DNA from: Sva-07 sp963793335
GTDB taxonomy: Bacteria; Actinomycetota; Acidimicrobiia; Acidimicrobiales; Ilumatobacteraceae
DNA length: 64,000 nucleotides
Reading direction: 5' to 3'
NCBI GenBank assembly: GCA_963793335.1
Contig: CAWBZS010000020.1
Coordinates: forward strand, 1-64,000
Each line of letters starts with the position of its first letter. Within the stretch, counting starts at the first letter, position 1. The notes beneath the pieces are model-generated. The model saw only the letters and a program-made list of their open reading frames with translations, did not search any database and was not told the DNA's origin. Positions 37,051 to 46,530 of this stretch are shown here, piece after piece. The translations under genes and the position numbers were made by a program.

Positions 37051-37205
37051 TCATCGCACGGCGATCCACGACTGGCACTTCACGCAGCGACCGTACCGCC
37101 CGCGTATCGTCCCGTGTCGTGCACCAGCGCTTGCCGATGTTGCTCGCAACAGTCGACGGTCGATTTCCGCCGATCGACGGATGCGCAGAGATCCAGGCAG
37201 ACCAT
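37051..37205 (-). CDS. Possible small Cys-rich zinc-binding protein (needs a frameshift)
   Basis: In the 341-nt interval between the protease and VOC genes the minus strand encodes MVCLDLCASVDRRKSTV, then DCCEQHRQALVHDTGRYAGG, and in the next frame RCVKCQSWIAVR before a stop. One missing base near 37085 would join them into about 51 residues with CxxxC, CC-x2-H and CxxC pairs, a plausible zinc-ribbon-like arrangement. The shift is in the opposite direction to most others here, and there is no homologue I can name, so the call is tentative. The rest of the interval (37206-37357) shows nothing else I can support. Confidence 0.35.
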
Positions 37206-37357
37206 GAACCCCGAGACGTGTCCGCACGTGGCGCCGACGGCTTCGGCGGTGCGTCGTCGTGGCGGGCGTTCCTTGCCTGCGGTTTCGACCCGATCGGTGC
37301 TGAGACCCTGATCCGCCCTGCCCGAACCGTCGATCACCGAACCGAAGGGACATCTCC

Positions 37358-37765
37358 ATGACTCAGGCACTGACCCCGTACCTCTGCGTGCATGACGCTG
37401 CGGTCGCGCTCGACTGGTACTGCGAGCACTTCGGCGCCACCGTCGGCAACGTGATCGACTGGGAAGGTCGTGTCGGGCACGCTGAACTCGATGTGGCCGG
37501 TGCCGTGTTCTACCTCAGCGATGAGGCTCCCGGGCTCGGGGTCGTCGCTCCGTCTCGCGATGGCTCGCAGACCTCGGTGAGCCTGGTGCTGCAGGTGGCT
37601 GCGGTCGAGCAGTTCGTCGAGCGTGCGGAGCGTGGGGGAGCGGTCGTGCAACGTCCGATCGAGGAGGCCAACGGGTCGCGCAACGCCTGGATCGTCGACC
37701 CGTTCGGCCATCGGTGGAACGTCGGCACGCCGGTGTCCGACGCCGAGCAGGTGGCCGGCACGTGA
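37358..37765 (+). CDS. VOC-family protein, PhnB-like
   Basis: A 135-residue PhnB/glyoxalase-like protein: ALTPYLCVHDAAVALDWYCE, FGATVGNVIDWEGRVGHAEL, and the C-terminal NAWIVDPFGHRWNVGT, where the usual DPFGHxW motif is exact. Members bind small substrates in a metal-containing or metal-free VOC fold; the function is unassigned. ATG at 37358 has the ribosome site GAAGGGA. The CmcJ-like oxygenase gene follows 30 nt later on the same strand, probably from its own leaderless promoter. Confidence 0.8.
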   Translation: MTQALTPYLCVHDAAVALDWYCEHFGATVGNVIDWEGRVGHAELDVAGAVFYLSDEAPGLGVVAPSRDGSQTSVSLVLQVAAVEQFVERAERGGAVVQRPIEEANGSRNAWIVDPFGHRWNVGTPVSDAEQVAGT

Positions 37766-37795
37766 GCGTCGTCGGCAGACGCGTAGCGTGGGGAG

Positions 37796-38621
37796 ATGAC
37801 CGCCGATGTGTTCTGCCGCTCGACACTGAACTTCGCAGCTCGCAGCGGCGAGTTCGTCGCGGTGCCGACCGATGTCGACATCTTCGACGGTCGCCGTGCC
37901 GAGCTGCCGGGGTGGCAGGAGTGTGGCTTCGAGTTGGTCGAGCACTCGTCGGCGGTGCCGGACTGGAGCGACGACGATGCCCTCGCCGAGGTCCATCACG
38001 GCGAGATGGAGCAACTGGCGCGTGAGCTGACCGGCTGCGACGTGGCCCTGGTGTCGAACCACATCAAGCGCGGGCCCGAGCATGCGCAGCGGCACGAAGA
38101 CCTGGCACCGATCTCGTTCGTGCACTCCGATTTCGCCGCCGGCTACGACGACCTCGTACGGCAGTCGTATGTGGACCCGGATCGGGAAGGAACCGCCGCT
38201 GCACTGAAACGCAACGGGATCACCGGCGATGACGTGATCGGCGCCTCTCGTCTCGTGATCCTGCAGTTCTGGCGGAACATCGGTGAAGCGAAGATGGACT
38301 ATCCACTCGGGTTCTGCGACGCCGCGCACGGTGACACCGGCCGACGGTCGGCCGATCCCGGTCAACGACTACGCCGGATCAGGGATCGACTTCGAGGCGA
38401 TCGCAGTACTGGAGCCCCGCGAAGCGTCGCCGTATCGCTGGTACGCGTTCGCCGAGCTGGGCCACGACGAGGTGGTCGCCTTCCGCACCTACGACACCGA
38501 CCTCGTCGAACGCGGCGAGGTCTGGTTCACGCCGCACTCGGCCTTCCGCGATCCCGACGTCGAGATCGGACGCCCTGCCCGATCGAGCATCGAGTTGCGT
38601 GCGATCTGCCTCTATCGATAG
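37796..38621 (+). CDS. CmcJ/NvfI-like non-haem iron oxygenase (frameshifted in this sequence)
   Basis: Frame one gives MTADVFCRSTLNFAARS, FELVEHSSAVPDWSDDDALA, the metal-ligand motif HSDFAAGY (HxD) and WRNIGEAKMDYPLGFCDA. Near 38330 one extra base moves the frame; the continuation TVTPADGRPIPVNDYAGSG, ASPYRWYAFAELGHDEVVAF and WFTPHSAFRDP (third metal ligand) completes the CmcJ-type fold, ending RSSIELRAICLYR. The family includes hydroxylases and desaturases of fungal and bacterial specialised metabolism (7-alpha-cephem methoxylase subunit, AsaB). Corrected length is about 274 residues. A TAGCGT box (37784-37789) lies 6 nt before the ATG. The substrate is unknown. Confidence 0.7.
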
Positions 38622-38642
38622 CCCCCGACCCGACCATCCGTC

Positions 38643-38692
38643 GTTTGCGTCGCAGTTTCGGTGGCCCGTCCCACCGAAACCGCAACACAAAC
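38643..38692. terminator. Long imperfect hairpin between convergent genes
   Basis: GTTTGCGTCGCAGTTTCGGT plus GG (38643-38664) and a 22-nt partner (38671-38692) pair with three mismatches around a CCCGTC loop. Structure, loop and following ACGGGTG resemble the hairpin at 18242-18279. It sits between the convergent CmcJ-like and nitronate monooxygenase genes. Confidence 0.6.
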
Positions 38693-38724
38693 GGGTGTGA
38701 TCTGGGTGATGGGGGCAGTGGGGG

Positions 38725-39870
38725 TCAGTAGTCGAGCTGGCCGCTGAGCGACTCGACGGCGTCGATGAACTCGGTCACCATGTCCATCACCACTTGGCCC
38801 GCCGACTTCGGCTGGTTCATCGTGCCGACGATCTGGCCGACGAAGTAGCCCGCCAGCTTCTCGGCGCCCGAGCCGTGCGTGTGCGCTGCGCGGTTGATAC
38901 GGGCCTGGGCTTCGTTGGTGAGGATCGGCTGGAGCGGCATGCCGAGGGGTGCCGGCGTGTCCTCGCGGTCCCACTCCTCGGTCCATGACGTCTTGAGCAT
39001 GCGGGCGGGTTTGCCGGTCATCGATCGCGACCGGATCGTGTCGGCGGAGGTCGCCGCGAGGAACTTCTGCTTGACCACCGGATGCGTCTCGGCTTCGTCG
39101 GTGGTCAACCACACTGAACCGCACCACACGCCTTGTGCTCCGAGCGCCATCGCCGCAGCCATCTGCCTGCCTCGGCCGATGCCGCCGGCGCCGAGCACCG
39201 GGATGTCGACCGCGTCGACGATCTCCGGGATCAACACCATCGAGCCGATCTCGCCGGTGTGGCCACCGGCCTCGGAACCCTGGGCGATGATGATGTCGAC
39301 GCCGGCTGCCTGATGGCGTTCGGCGTGCACCGGTCGGCCGGCGAGGGCACCGATCAGGCGGCCCTCCTCCTTGACCCGGTCGATCAGGAACTGCGGCGGC
39401 GGGCCGAGCGCATTGGCCACGAAGGCGGTCTTGTGCGCCAGCGAGATCTCCAACTGCGGCCCGGCAGCGGCGGCGCTGAACGGCGCGATGCCACTGTGGC
39501 CGCCGGTGGACCGACCGGATGCCCGCTCCTCGTCGGGCGGGAACTCGGGCACGTCGTAGCGGCGCAGGATGTCGTCGATGAACTCCCGGTGAGTGTCGGG
39601 GATCAGGGCCTTGATGTCGTCGAGGGTGTACCCGCCGCCCTCGTCGCCGGCGTACTTCGCTGGCACGATCAGGTCGACGCCGTAGGGGCGGTCGCCGAGT
39701 TCGTTCTCGATCCAGTCGAGGTCGATCTCGAGTTGTTCGGGTGAGTGGGCCACGGCGCCGAGCACGCCGAGCCCGCCCGCTTTCGAGACAGCGGCGACGA
39801 CGTCTCGGCAGTGGCTGAACGCGAAGATGGGGAATTCGATGCCGAGCATCTCGGTGGCGGCAGTTTTCAT
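38725..39870 (-). CDS. Nitronate monooxygenase-family FMN enzyme
   Basis: A 381-residue TIM-barrel flavoprotein: start MLGIEFPIFAFSHCRDVVA, phosphate-binding IPVLGAGGIGRGRQMAAAMA and the motif GSEAGGHTGEIG, whose histidine is the catalytic base in nitronate monooxygenases and 2-nitropropane dioxygenases. An internal segment (EFPPDEERASGRSTGGHSG) is longer than in classical enzymes, as in actinobacterial paralogues that may act on other nitroalkanes or as enoyl reductases. ATG at 39870 has the ribosome site AGGAGT. It is divergent from the aminotransferase gene across repeat locus D. Confidence 0.85.
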   Translation of the reverse strand: MKTAATEMLGIEFPIFAFSHCRDVVAAVSKAGGLGVLGAVAHSPEQLEIDLDWIENELGDRPYGVDLIVPAKYAGDEGGGYTLDDIKALIPDTHREFIDDILRRYDVPEFPPDEERASGRSTGGHSGIAPFSAAAAGPQLEISLAHKTAFVANALGPPPQFLIDRVKEEGRLIGALAGRPVHAERHQAAGVDIIIAQGSEAGGHTGEIGSMVLIPEIVDAVDIPVLGAGGIGRGRQMAAAMALGAQGVWCGSVWLTTDEAETHPVVKQKFLAATSADTIRSRSMTGKPARMLKTSWTEEWDREDTPAPLGMPLQPILTNEAQARINRAAHTHGSGAEKLAGYFVGQIVGTMNQPKSAGQVVMDMVTEFIDAVESLSGQLDY

Positions 39871-39922
39871 CAGGACTCCTGATCGATCGGACGGATCTCG
39901 CCATTGTTGCCGCTGCGGCCCT

Positions 39923-39987
39923 GGTTCCCCGAGGCCGGGTCTCCGGGGGCGTTGGTGGTTCCGCGAGACCCGGGCACGGGGGACCAC
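39923..39987. repeat. Paired palindromic intergenic repeat, locus D (degenerate)
   Basis: A diverged unit (GGTTCCCCGAGGCCGGGTCT from 39923) and a better preserved 31-bp unit (39957-39987, core GAGACCCGGGCACGGGGGAC) in the same pair arrangement as loci A to C and again ending ACCACGAT. It stands between divergent genes, 66 nt from the aminotransferase start. Confidence 0.65.
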
Positions 39988-40053
39988 GATGTGGCGTACG
40001 ATTGGTGGGCCGGTGACCGCCGGTCCTTACCGAAGACCAGGAAGTGATATCTC

Positions 40054-41428
40054 ATGTCCGTGACCGAGTCGACCCACACGTCCGAGCTCGCGGCCAGGGC
40101 CAAGGAGATCACCGAGCGCGAGCTGGTGACCTACTCCGAACGCACCCAGGGATCGCGAGCGCGCCACCGAGCGAGCCCGCAAGGTGCTCCCCGCCGGCGT
40201 CCCGTCCAGTTTCCAGGCGTACGACCCCCACCCGATCGTCGTCAAGCACGCTGCGGGCGCGCGCATGATCGATGTCGACGACAACGAGTACGTCGACTAC
40301 GACATGGGCTTCGGCGCACTGTTTGCCGGCCACATGCACCCCGCGGTGCGCAAGGCGGTCGAGGCACAGTTCGACCACGGCACGCTGTACGTCACCCCGT
40401 GTGACCTCGACGCCGATGTCGCCGAGTTGCTCGGTGAGCGCTACGGCTTCCCGATGTGGCGTCCGACGAACTCGGGCACCGAGGCCACGATGGATGCCAT
40501 CCGCCTCGCCCGCGGTGTCACCAAGCGCGAGAAGCTCGTCAAGGTCGAGGGCGGCTATCACGGCCACCACGACGAGGTGATGATCTCCAACAAGCCCGCC
40601 GTTGCCGAAGCCGGCCCGGCCGACGCCCCGTATTCGATTCCGCAGTCGGGGGGCATCACCCAGGGCACGATCGACGACGTGATCGTGATTCCCTACAACG
40701 ATGCACCGGCGCTCGAACGCGTGCTCGCCAGCCGCGAGGTCGCCTGCTTCATCGTGGAGCCGGTGATGGAGAACATCGGCATCGTCCTGCCCGATCCGGG
40801 CTACCTCGAGTCGGTCCGTGAGATCTGCGACAAGTACGGCACGCTGCTGATCTTCGACGAGGTCAAGACCGGGCTGACCGCAGGGTTCGGCGGCGCCACC
40901 AAGCAGCTCGGGGTCACCCCCGACCTGGTCACGCTCGCCAAGTCGATCGGCGGTGGATTCCCCGTCGGCGCATTCGGCGGCAAGGCCGAGTACATGGACC
41001 TGATCACCACCGGTGAGGTGCTGCACCTCGGCACGTACAACGGCAACCCGCTCGTGATGGCCGCCGCGAAGGCCACCCTCACGGAGGCGTGCACCCAGGA
41101 GAACATCGAGGCGGCCATTGCGCTCAACCATCGGTTGGTGCAGGCGTGCCAGAAGATCATCGACGACGCCGGCCTGCCGGCGCACACCGTCGAGTTCGGC
41201 GCCAAGGGCTGCATCACCTGGTCGACGGACCGGGTGCGCAACTACCGCGACTACAAGGCCACCGACTTCGATCTGGCGTTCGCGCAGTGGATGCACGGCA
41301 TCAACCGAGGCATCCTGCTACCGCCGGGCCTCGACGAGCAGTGGCTGATCTCGGTGATGCACACCGAGGCCGACGCCATGCGGTACGCCGACGTGTTCGG
41401 CGAATTCGTCGACGAACTCATCGCGTAG
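40054..41428 (+). CDS. Glutamate-1-semialdehyde aminotransferase-like class III PLP enzyme (frameshifted in this sequence)
   Basis: Frame one reads MSVTESTHTSELAARAKEIT and ends after TYSERTQGSRAR; removing one C from GCGCCACC near 40162 continues with TERARKVLPAGVPSSFQAY and the whole class III aminotransferase core: YDMGFGALFAGHMHPAV, NSGTEATMDAIRLAR (PLP phosphate), GGYHGHHDEVM, LIFDEVKTGL and the catalytic lysine in LVTLAKSIGGGFP. The corrected enzyme of about 457 residues is close to HemL-type aminomutases but could be another class III transaminase; no tetrapyrrole genes adjoin it. The downstream 2-hydroxyacid dehydrogenase gene follows by 15 nt. Confidence 0.8.
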
Positions 41429-41443
41429 CCCACACTGGGCAAC

Positions 41444-42395
41444 GTGGCCCTCTTCTGCACCGACACCTTCTTCGACTCGTACGCCGACCGGATCGCCGAG
41501 ATCGCCCCCGACCTCGACGTGATTGCGCTGCGCCCGGGCGAGGAGGTGTCCGCTGCCGACATCGAGCGGATCACGATGGTGTTCTTCTCCAACGATGCGT
41601 GGCCCGAACGCGCGGCGCCGTTCTTCAAGGTGTCACTGAGCGCTGGCAACGTGAAGTGGTTCCACTCGATGTCCGCGGGGGTCGACAGCCCGGTGTTCGC
41701 CACGTTCCTCGAGCGTGGTGCACGACTCACCACGTCGTCGGGTGCCGAGCGCGCCGCCGATCGCCGGCACGGTGATGCTCTACCTGCTCGCGTTGAGCCG
41801 TGGTCTGCCCCGGATGCTGCGGGCTCAGGCAGCACACGAGTGGGCACCCGAGCCGTTCCGTGACCTCGACGGTCAGCGCATCGTGGTGGTCGGGTACGGC
41901 CCGATCGGGCAGGAGGTCGTGCGCCTCGCCACGGCATTCCGCATGGACCCCGTCGTCGTCCGGCGGGCCGCTCGGGGCGACGAACCCTGCCCGGTACGGA
42001 CCCTCGACAACCTGGCCGACGCCGTCGGCGAGGCCGACGCGGTGGTGGTCGCGCTGCCGCTGGCACCCGAGACCCGTGCGCTGTTCAACGCTGAGATCAT
42101 CGCAGCCATGGCGCCGACGGCGGTGTTCGTCAACGTCGGGCGAGGTGAACTCGTCGATCAGGCAGCGCTCTCCGAGGCGCTGGCCGCTGGACGGCTCGCC
42201 GGTGCAGGTCTCGATGTGTTCGATCCTGAACCGCTCCCGGCGGACGATCTGCTGTGGGACCTCTCGAACGTGATCATCACCCCCCACAGCTCGGGTTCCA
42301 GCGACGGCACGGCCCAACGGGTGGCCGAGATCTTTCTCGACAATCTCGGTCGCTTCGTGCGCGGCGAGTCGCTGCGCAACGAGGTCACCCGCTGA
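41444..42395 (+). CDS. D-isomer-specific 2-hydroxyacid dehydrogenase (frameshifted in this sequence)
   Basis: Frame one gives VKWFHSMSAGVDSPVFATFL and LTTSSGA; deleting one G at about 41747 restores the canonical SGASAPPIAGTVMLYLLALS. The NAD-binding domain follows: IVVVGYGPIGQEVVRLA (GxGxxG), PTAVFVNVGRGELVDQAAL, GAGLDVFDPEPLPADDLLW and the histidine of ITPHSSG. Corrected length is about 316 residues. Such enzymes reduce 2-keto acids or oxidise D-2-hydroxyacids. GTG at 41444 stands 7 nt after CACACT, suggesting leaderless initiation, but it may also be read through from the aminotransferase gene. Confidence 0.85.
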
Positions 42396-42408
42396 CGCGG
42401 CCCGCGCG

Positions 42409-43216
<808 letters not shown>

Positions 43217-43222
43217 GGGTAA

Positions 43223-43251
43223 AGCTTAAAACACCCTTTCTAAAAGGTCAA
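43223..43251 (-). promoter_or_regulatory. Promoter of the sigma factor gene
   Basis: On the minus strand TTGACC (43251-43246) and TAAGCT (43228-43223) are separated by 17 bp. The -10 ends 6 nt before the ATG at 43216, so the transcript should be leaderless. The interval is AT-rich in an otherwise GC-rich region. Confidence 0.65.
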
Positions 43252-43253
43252 TG

Positions 43254-43283
43254 TTGTGATGCAAATAGATCGCACCGTATCCT
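43254..43283 (+). promoter_or_regulatory. Promoter of the mrp operon
   Basis: TTGTGA (43254-43259) and TATCCT (43278-43283) are 18 bp apart; the -10 ends 9 nt before the TTG start of mrpA, giving a transcript with almost no leader. It lies back to back with the sigma gene promoter. Confidence 0.55.
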
Positions 43284-43292
43284 CCGGGCCTG

Positions 43293-45656
43293 TTGATCTG
43301 GTTTCTGCTTGCCCTCCACGTGTTGGTCGTCGTGCCGTTGCCGTTGCTCGGTGCACGTCTCGGACGCCGTGTGTTGTGGATCGCCGCAGTTCCCATGGCC
43401 GTCACGGCAGCATGGTCGATCACGCGGCTTGGTTCGTCCGACGTGGTCACCGCCGGGTTCGAGTGGGTCCCCGGGCTCGACGTGGCGGTCGAATTCCGCG
43501 TCGATGAACTGGGCGCACTGCTGTCGCTCCTCGTGTCCGGCATCGGTGCGCTGGTCTGTGTGTACGCCGCCGGCTACTTCTCGGCGGGAGCCGCCGGGAT
43601 GGGCCGATTCTCCGCCACGCTGCTGGCGTTCTCCACGGCGATGGTCGGCCTCGTGTGGTCCGATTCGGTGTGGACGCTGTTCATCTTCTGGGAGCTCACC
43701 TCGATCACCTCGTTCCTGCTCGTCGGGTTCAAGCACGCCGATCCGGTCGCACGAATGGCGGCGCGTCGGGCGCTCTTCATCACCGCCGGCGGGGGACTGT
43801 CACTGCTTGCCGGGTTCGTGCTGTTCGTCGATGCTGCCGGCACCGCCAACCTCAGTGAGATCAGCCCGATCACCGGCGCCACCGCCAACGCAGCGGCGAT
43901 CCTGATCCTGGTCGCAGCGGCGACCAAGTCGGCGCAATTCCCGTTTCACGTCTGGCTGCCAGGCGCCATGGCGGCGCCCACGCCGGTGAGCGCCTATCTG
44001 CACTCGGCCACCATGGTCAAAGCTGGCGTGATCCTCGTCGCCGTGATCGCCCCGGCGTTCCAGGACACCGATGTGTGGAAGCCGGTCGGGCTGACCTTCG
44101 GACTCGTCACGATGCTCTGGGGTGCCATCGGTGCGCTTCGTCACGTCGACGCCAAGCTGATCCTGGCGTGGGGCACGGTGTCGCAACTCGGATTGCTGAT
44201 CACCTTGCTCGCGATCGGCACGCCCAAGGCCACCTTCGCCGCCATCTCGATCCTCGTCGCGCATGCCGTGTTCAAGGCAGCGCTGTTCATGGTGGTCGGC
44301 GAGGTCGACGTGCGCACCGGCACGCGCAACATCAATGAGCTGTCGGGCTTGCGCCGATCGATGCCGATCACGTTCATCGTCGCTGTGGTGTCGGGCGCCT
44401 CGATGGCCGGCGTGCCGCCGCTGCTCGGATTTCCCACCAAGGAAGCAGCGATCGAAGCGGCGCTCGGCTTGTCCGGCACTGAATTTCTGGTCGTCGGCGG
44501 GCTGATCATCGGCGGCTCCGTCCTCACGGTGGCGTACACCACACGGCTTCTGATCGGGATGTTCGCCGGGAGCGAGCCGATGCCGGACCGCCCGGTGAAG
44601 CCGCGCCGTCTCGCGATGACCACACCCGAGGTGATCCTCGCGGCGGCGTCCGTGCTCGGTTTCGTCACGCTCGGTTGGGTCACCGGCGTGGTGCGGCCGG
44701 CCGTCGTCACCATCGACCCGAAGGCGGAGGTGTACTCGCTGCTGCGTTGGCCGGGCCTCACCGATGCGTTCCTGACCTCGGTGGGCATCGTCGCGGTCGG
44801 TCTGGTGCTCGGCGGTCTGCTCGCTCGTCGTCACGTCGATCGTGGACCGGTGGCGCGAGGCGCGGCCAACGTCGATTGGACGATCGACGGCATCGGCCGA
44901 CTCGCTCGACAGATCGCCGGTCGCGTCCAGCACGGTTCGCTGCCGCTCTACCTCGCCACGACCGTCGCGGTCGTGGGCGTGGCCTCGGTGCCGTTCCTCG
45001 GTGAGATCAACACCGACACCCTGTACTGGTGGGACAACCGTGCCCAGGCGGTGCTCGTCCTGATGGTGGTCGCAACCGCTGTCGCCGCCACGCAGGTGGC
45101 CTCGCGCCTCGGTGCCGCGCTCGTGCTCGGTGCCGTTGGATTCAGCATCGCCGGGCTCTTCGTGGCGCAGGGCGCACCCGACCTCGTGCTCACTCAGTTG
45201 CTCGTGGAGACCGTGGTGGTCGTCGGGTTCGTGGTCGGCCTCGGCCGGCTGGGCACCAAGTTCCCGACGCCGACACGTCTGTGGCTGATCGGCCGGGTCG
45301 TGATCGCCGGTGCGATGGGCACCGCCGTGGCGGTCGCCCTCGCAGGGAGCGCCGGGTCGCCGGTGGGTGAGGCTCCCGTGCGCGAGCTCGCCGACACCGC
45401 GCAGAGCGAGGGTGGCGGCAAGAACGTGGTCAACGTGATCCTCACCGACACCCGTGCACTCGACACGTTCGGCGAAGTGATCGTGCTGCTCGTGGTGGCC
45501 GTCGGCATCCTCACGCTCAGCACCCGGCGCGGTCGCAACCGGCCGACCCCGTCATCGATCCCTCCGGTGGACGTCGACCCCGACCTCGCCGCCGATCTTG
45601 CGGACGCCGCCGCGGGGTCCGACCCGGCCACCTCCGAGCGCGGAGCATCGGCATGA
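43293..45656 (+). CDS. mrpA: Mrp Na+/H+ antiporter subunit A
   Basis: A 787-residue NuoL-like membrane protein, the expected size of MrpA. Conserved helices include DSVWTLFIFWELTSITSFLL, FPFHVWLPGAMAAPTPVSAY (proton-channel lysine/histidine region) and KTWGTVSQLGLLITLL-like ILAWGTVSQLGLLI. The C-terminal 200 residues hold the MrpA-specific helices (VLILMVVATAVAATQVASRL type and GLFVAQGAPDLVLTQLLVET). MrpA exchanges Na+ for H+ as part of a seven-subunit complex and supports pH and salt tolerance. Start is TTG at 43293 (MIWFLLALH), chosen from the hydrophobic first helix and the promoter position. It overlaps mrpB by 4 nt. Confidence 0.9.
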   Translation: MIWFLLALHVLVVVPLPLLGARLGRRVLWIAAVPMAVTAAWSITRLGSSDVVTAGFEWVPGLDVAVEFRVDELGALLSLLVSGIGALVCVYAAGYFSAGAAGMGRFSATLLAFSTAMVGLVWSDSVWTLFIFWELTSITSFLLVGFKHADPVARMAARRALFITAGGGLSLLAGFVLFVDAAGTANLSEISPITGATANAAAILILVAAATKSAQFPFHVWLPGAMAAPTPVSAYLHSATMVKAGVILVAVIAPAFQDTDVWKPVGLTFGLVTMLWGAIGALRHVDAKLILAWGTVSQLGLLITLLAIGTPKATFAAISILVAHAVFKAALFMVVGEVDVRTGTRNINELSGLRRSMPITFIVAVVSGASMAGVPPLLGFPTKEAAIEAALGLSGTEFLVVGGLIIGGSVLTVAYTTRLLIGMFAGSEPMPDRPVKPRRLAMTTPEVILAAASVLGFVTLGWVTGVVRPAVVTIDPKAEVYSLLRWPGLTDAFLTSVGIVAVGLVLGGLLARRHVDRGPVARGAANVDWTIDGIGRLARQIAGRVQHGSLPLYLATTVAVVGVASVPFLGEINTDTLYWWDNRAQAVLVLMVVATAVAATQVASRLGAALVLGAVGFSIAGLFVAQGAPDLVLTQLLVETVVVVGFVVGLGRLGTKFPTPTRLWLIGRVVIAGAMGTAVAVALAGSAGSPVGEAPVRELADTAQSEGGGKNVVNVILTDTRALDTFGEVIVLLVVAVGILTLSTRRGRNRPTPSSIPPVDVDPDLAADLADAAAGSDPATSERGASA

Positions 45657-46111
45657 TCTCTCGGACCTCTCCGATCGTCGCGCTGTCGGTTCGCGCCGCC
45701 ACGCCGATCGCGTTGCTGATCGCCGCCTATGCGCTGTTCGCCGGTCACAACCAGCCCGGCGGTGGCTTCGCAGCTGGGCTGATGCTCGGCGCCGTGATCG
45801 TCCTGCGTACCGTGGCGGGTCTGCAGCAGCCCCGTGGCGCCTACCTCTGGCTGGCCATCGGCGGCGTGATCGCCGGTGCGGTCGCGATCGGGCCGCTGTT
45901 CTGGGGTGAACCACTGCTCGACCAGGTCGTGATCACGTGGGACGTGCCCATCCTCGGCACGGTCAAGTCGGGTTCGGCGCTGCTGTTCGACCTCGGCGTG
46001 GTCGCCATCGTCGTCGGCCTCGTGGTGGCGCTGCTCGACGGCCTGGACGCCACCTCGCTCGTCGACCGACGCACCGGCACCGGCTCCACCGATGACGGGG
46101 CCGACACGTGA
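45653..46111 (+). CDS. mrpB: Mrp antiporter subunit B
   Basis: A 152-residue MnhB-domain protein: TPIALLIAAYALFAGHNQPG, GGFAAGLMLGAVIVLRTVAG and KSGSALLFDLGVVAIVVGLV. The HNQPGGGFAAG motif is diagnostic of MrpB. It is a small membrane subunit beside MrpA. ATG overlaps the mrpA stop (ATGA), and mrpC overlaps its end. Confidence 0.9.
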   Translation: MISRTSPIVALSVRAATPIALLIAAYALFAGHNQPGGGFAAGLMLGAVIVLRTVAGLQQPRGAYLWLAIGGVIAGAVAIGPLFWGEPLLDQVVITWDVPILGTVKSGSALLFDLGVVAIVVGLVVALLDGLDATSLVDRRTGTGSTDDGADT

Positions 46112-46530
46112 GCGTCGCACTGATCTTCGCCGTCGCCGGCCTGGTTGCCGCCGGCACCTTCCTGGTGACCTCGCGTTCGCTGAGCCGGATCGTGCTGGGC
46201 TTTGCGCTGCTCGGTCATGCCGCAGTGATCGCGTTGCTGGCGGCCGGAGGCCCGGCAGGGTCGCCGCCGATCGTCGACGGCGAACCGGCTCCCGACCTGT
46301 CGAACCCGTTGCCGCAGGCGCTCTCGCTCACGGCGATCGTGATCTCGTTCGGCCTCACGCTGTTCGTGCTCGCGCTCGCCCGCCGCCAGCAGGTGCTCAC
46401 CGGTGACGACCTCGTCGAGGACGACGTGGAGGACCGCCGCGTCGCCACCACCTCGGAGCAGCATCGCGCTGCCCTCGACGAGACGCGTGCCCTCGAGGAG
46501 TCGAACGACGGTCCGGAGGGTGACGCATGA
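46108..46530 (+). CDS. mrpC: Mrp antiporter subunit C
   Basis: A 140-residue NuoK-like subunit with three helices: ALIFAVAGLVAAGTFLVTSR, RIVLGFALLGHAAVIALLAA and ALSLTAIVISFGLTLFVLAL. The segment LPQALSLTAIVI carries the conserved NPLPQALxLTAIVI pattern of MrpC. The cytoplasmic tail is unusually charged. The GTG start overlaps mrpB. Confidence 0.9.
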   Translation: MSVALIFAVAGLVAAGTFLVTSRSLSRIVLGFALLGHAAVIALLAAGGPAGSPPIVDGEPAPDLSNPLPQALSLTAIVISFGLTLFVLALARRQQVLTGDDLVEDDVEDRRVATTSEQHRAALDETRALEESNDGPEGDA

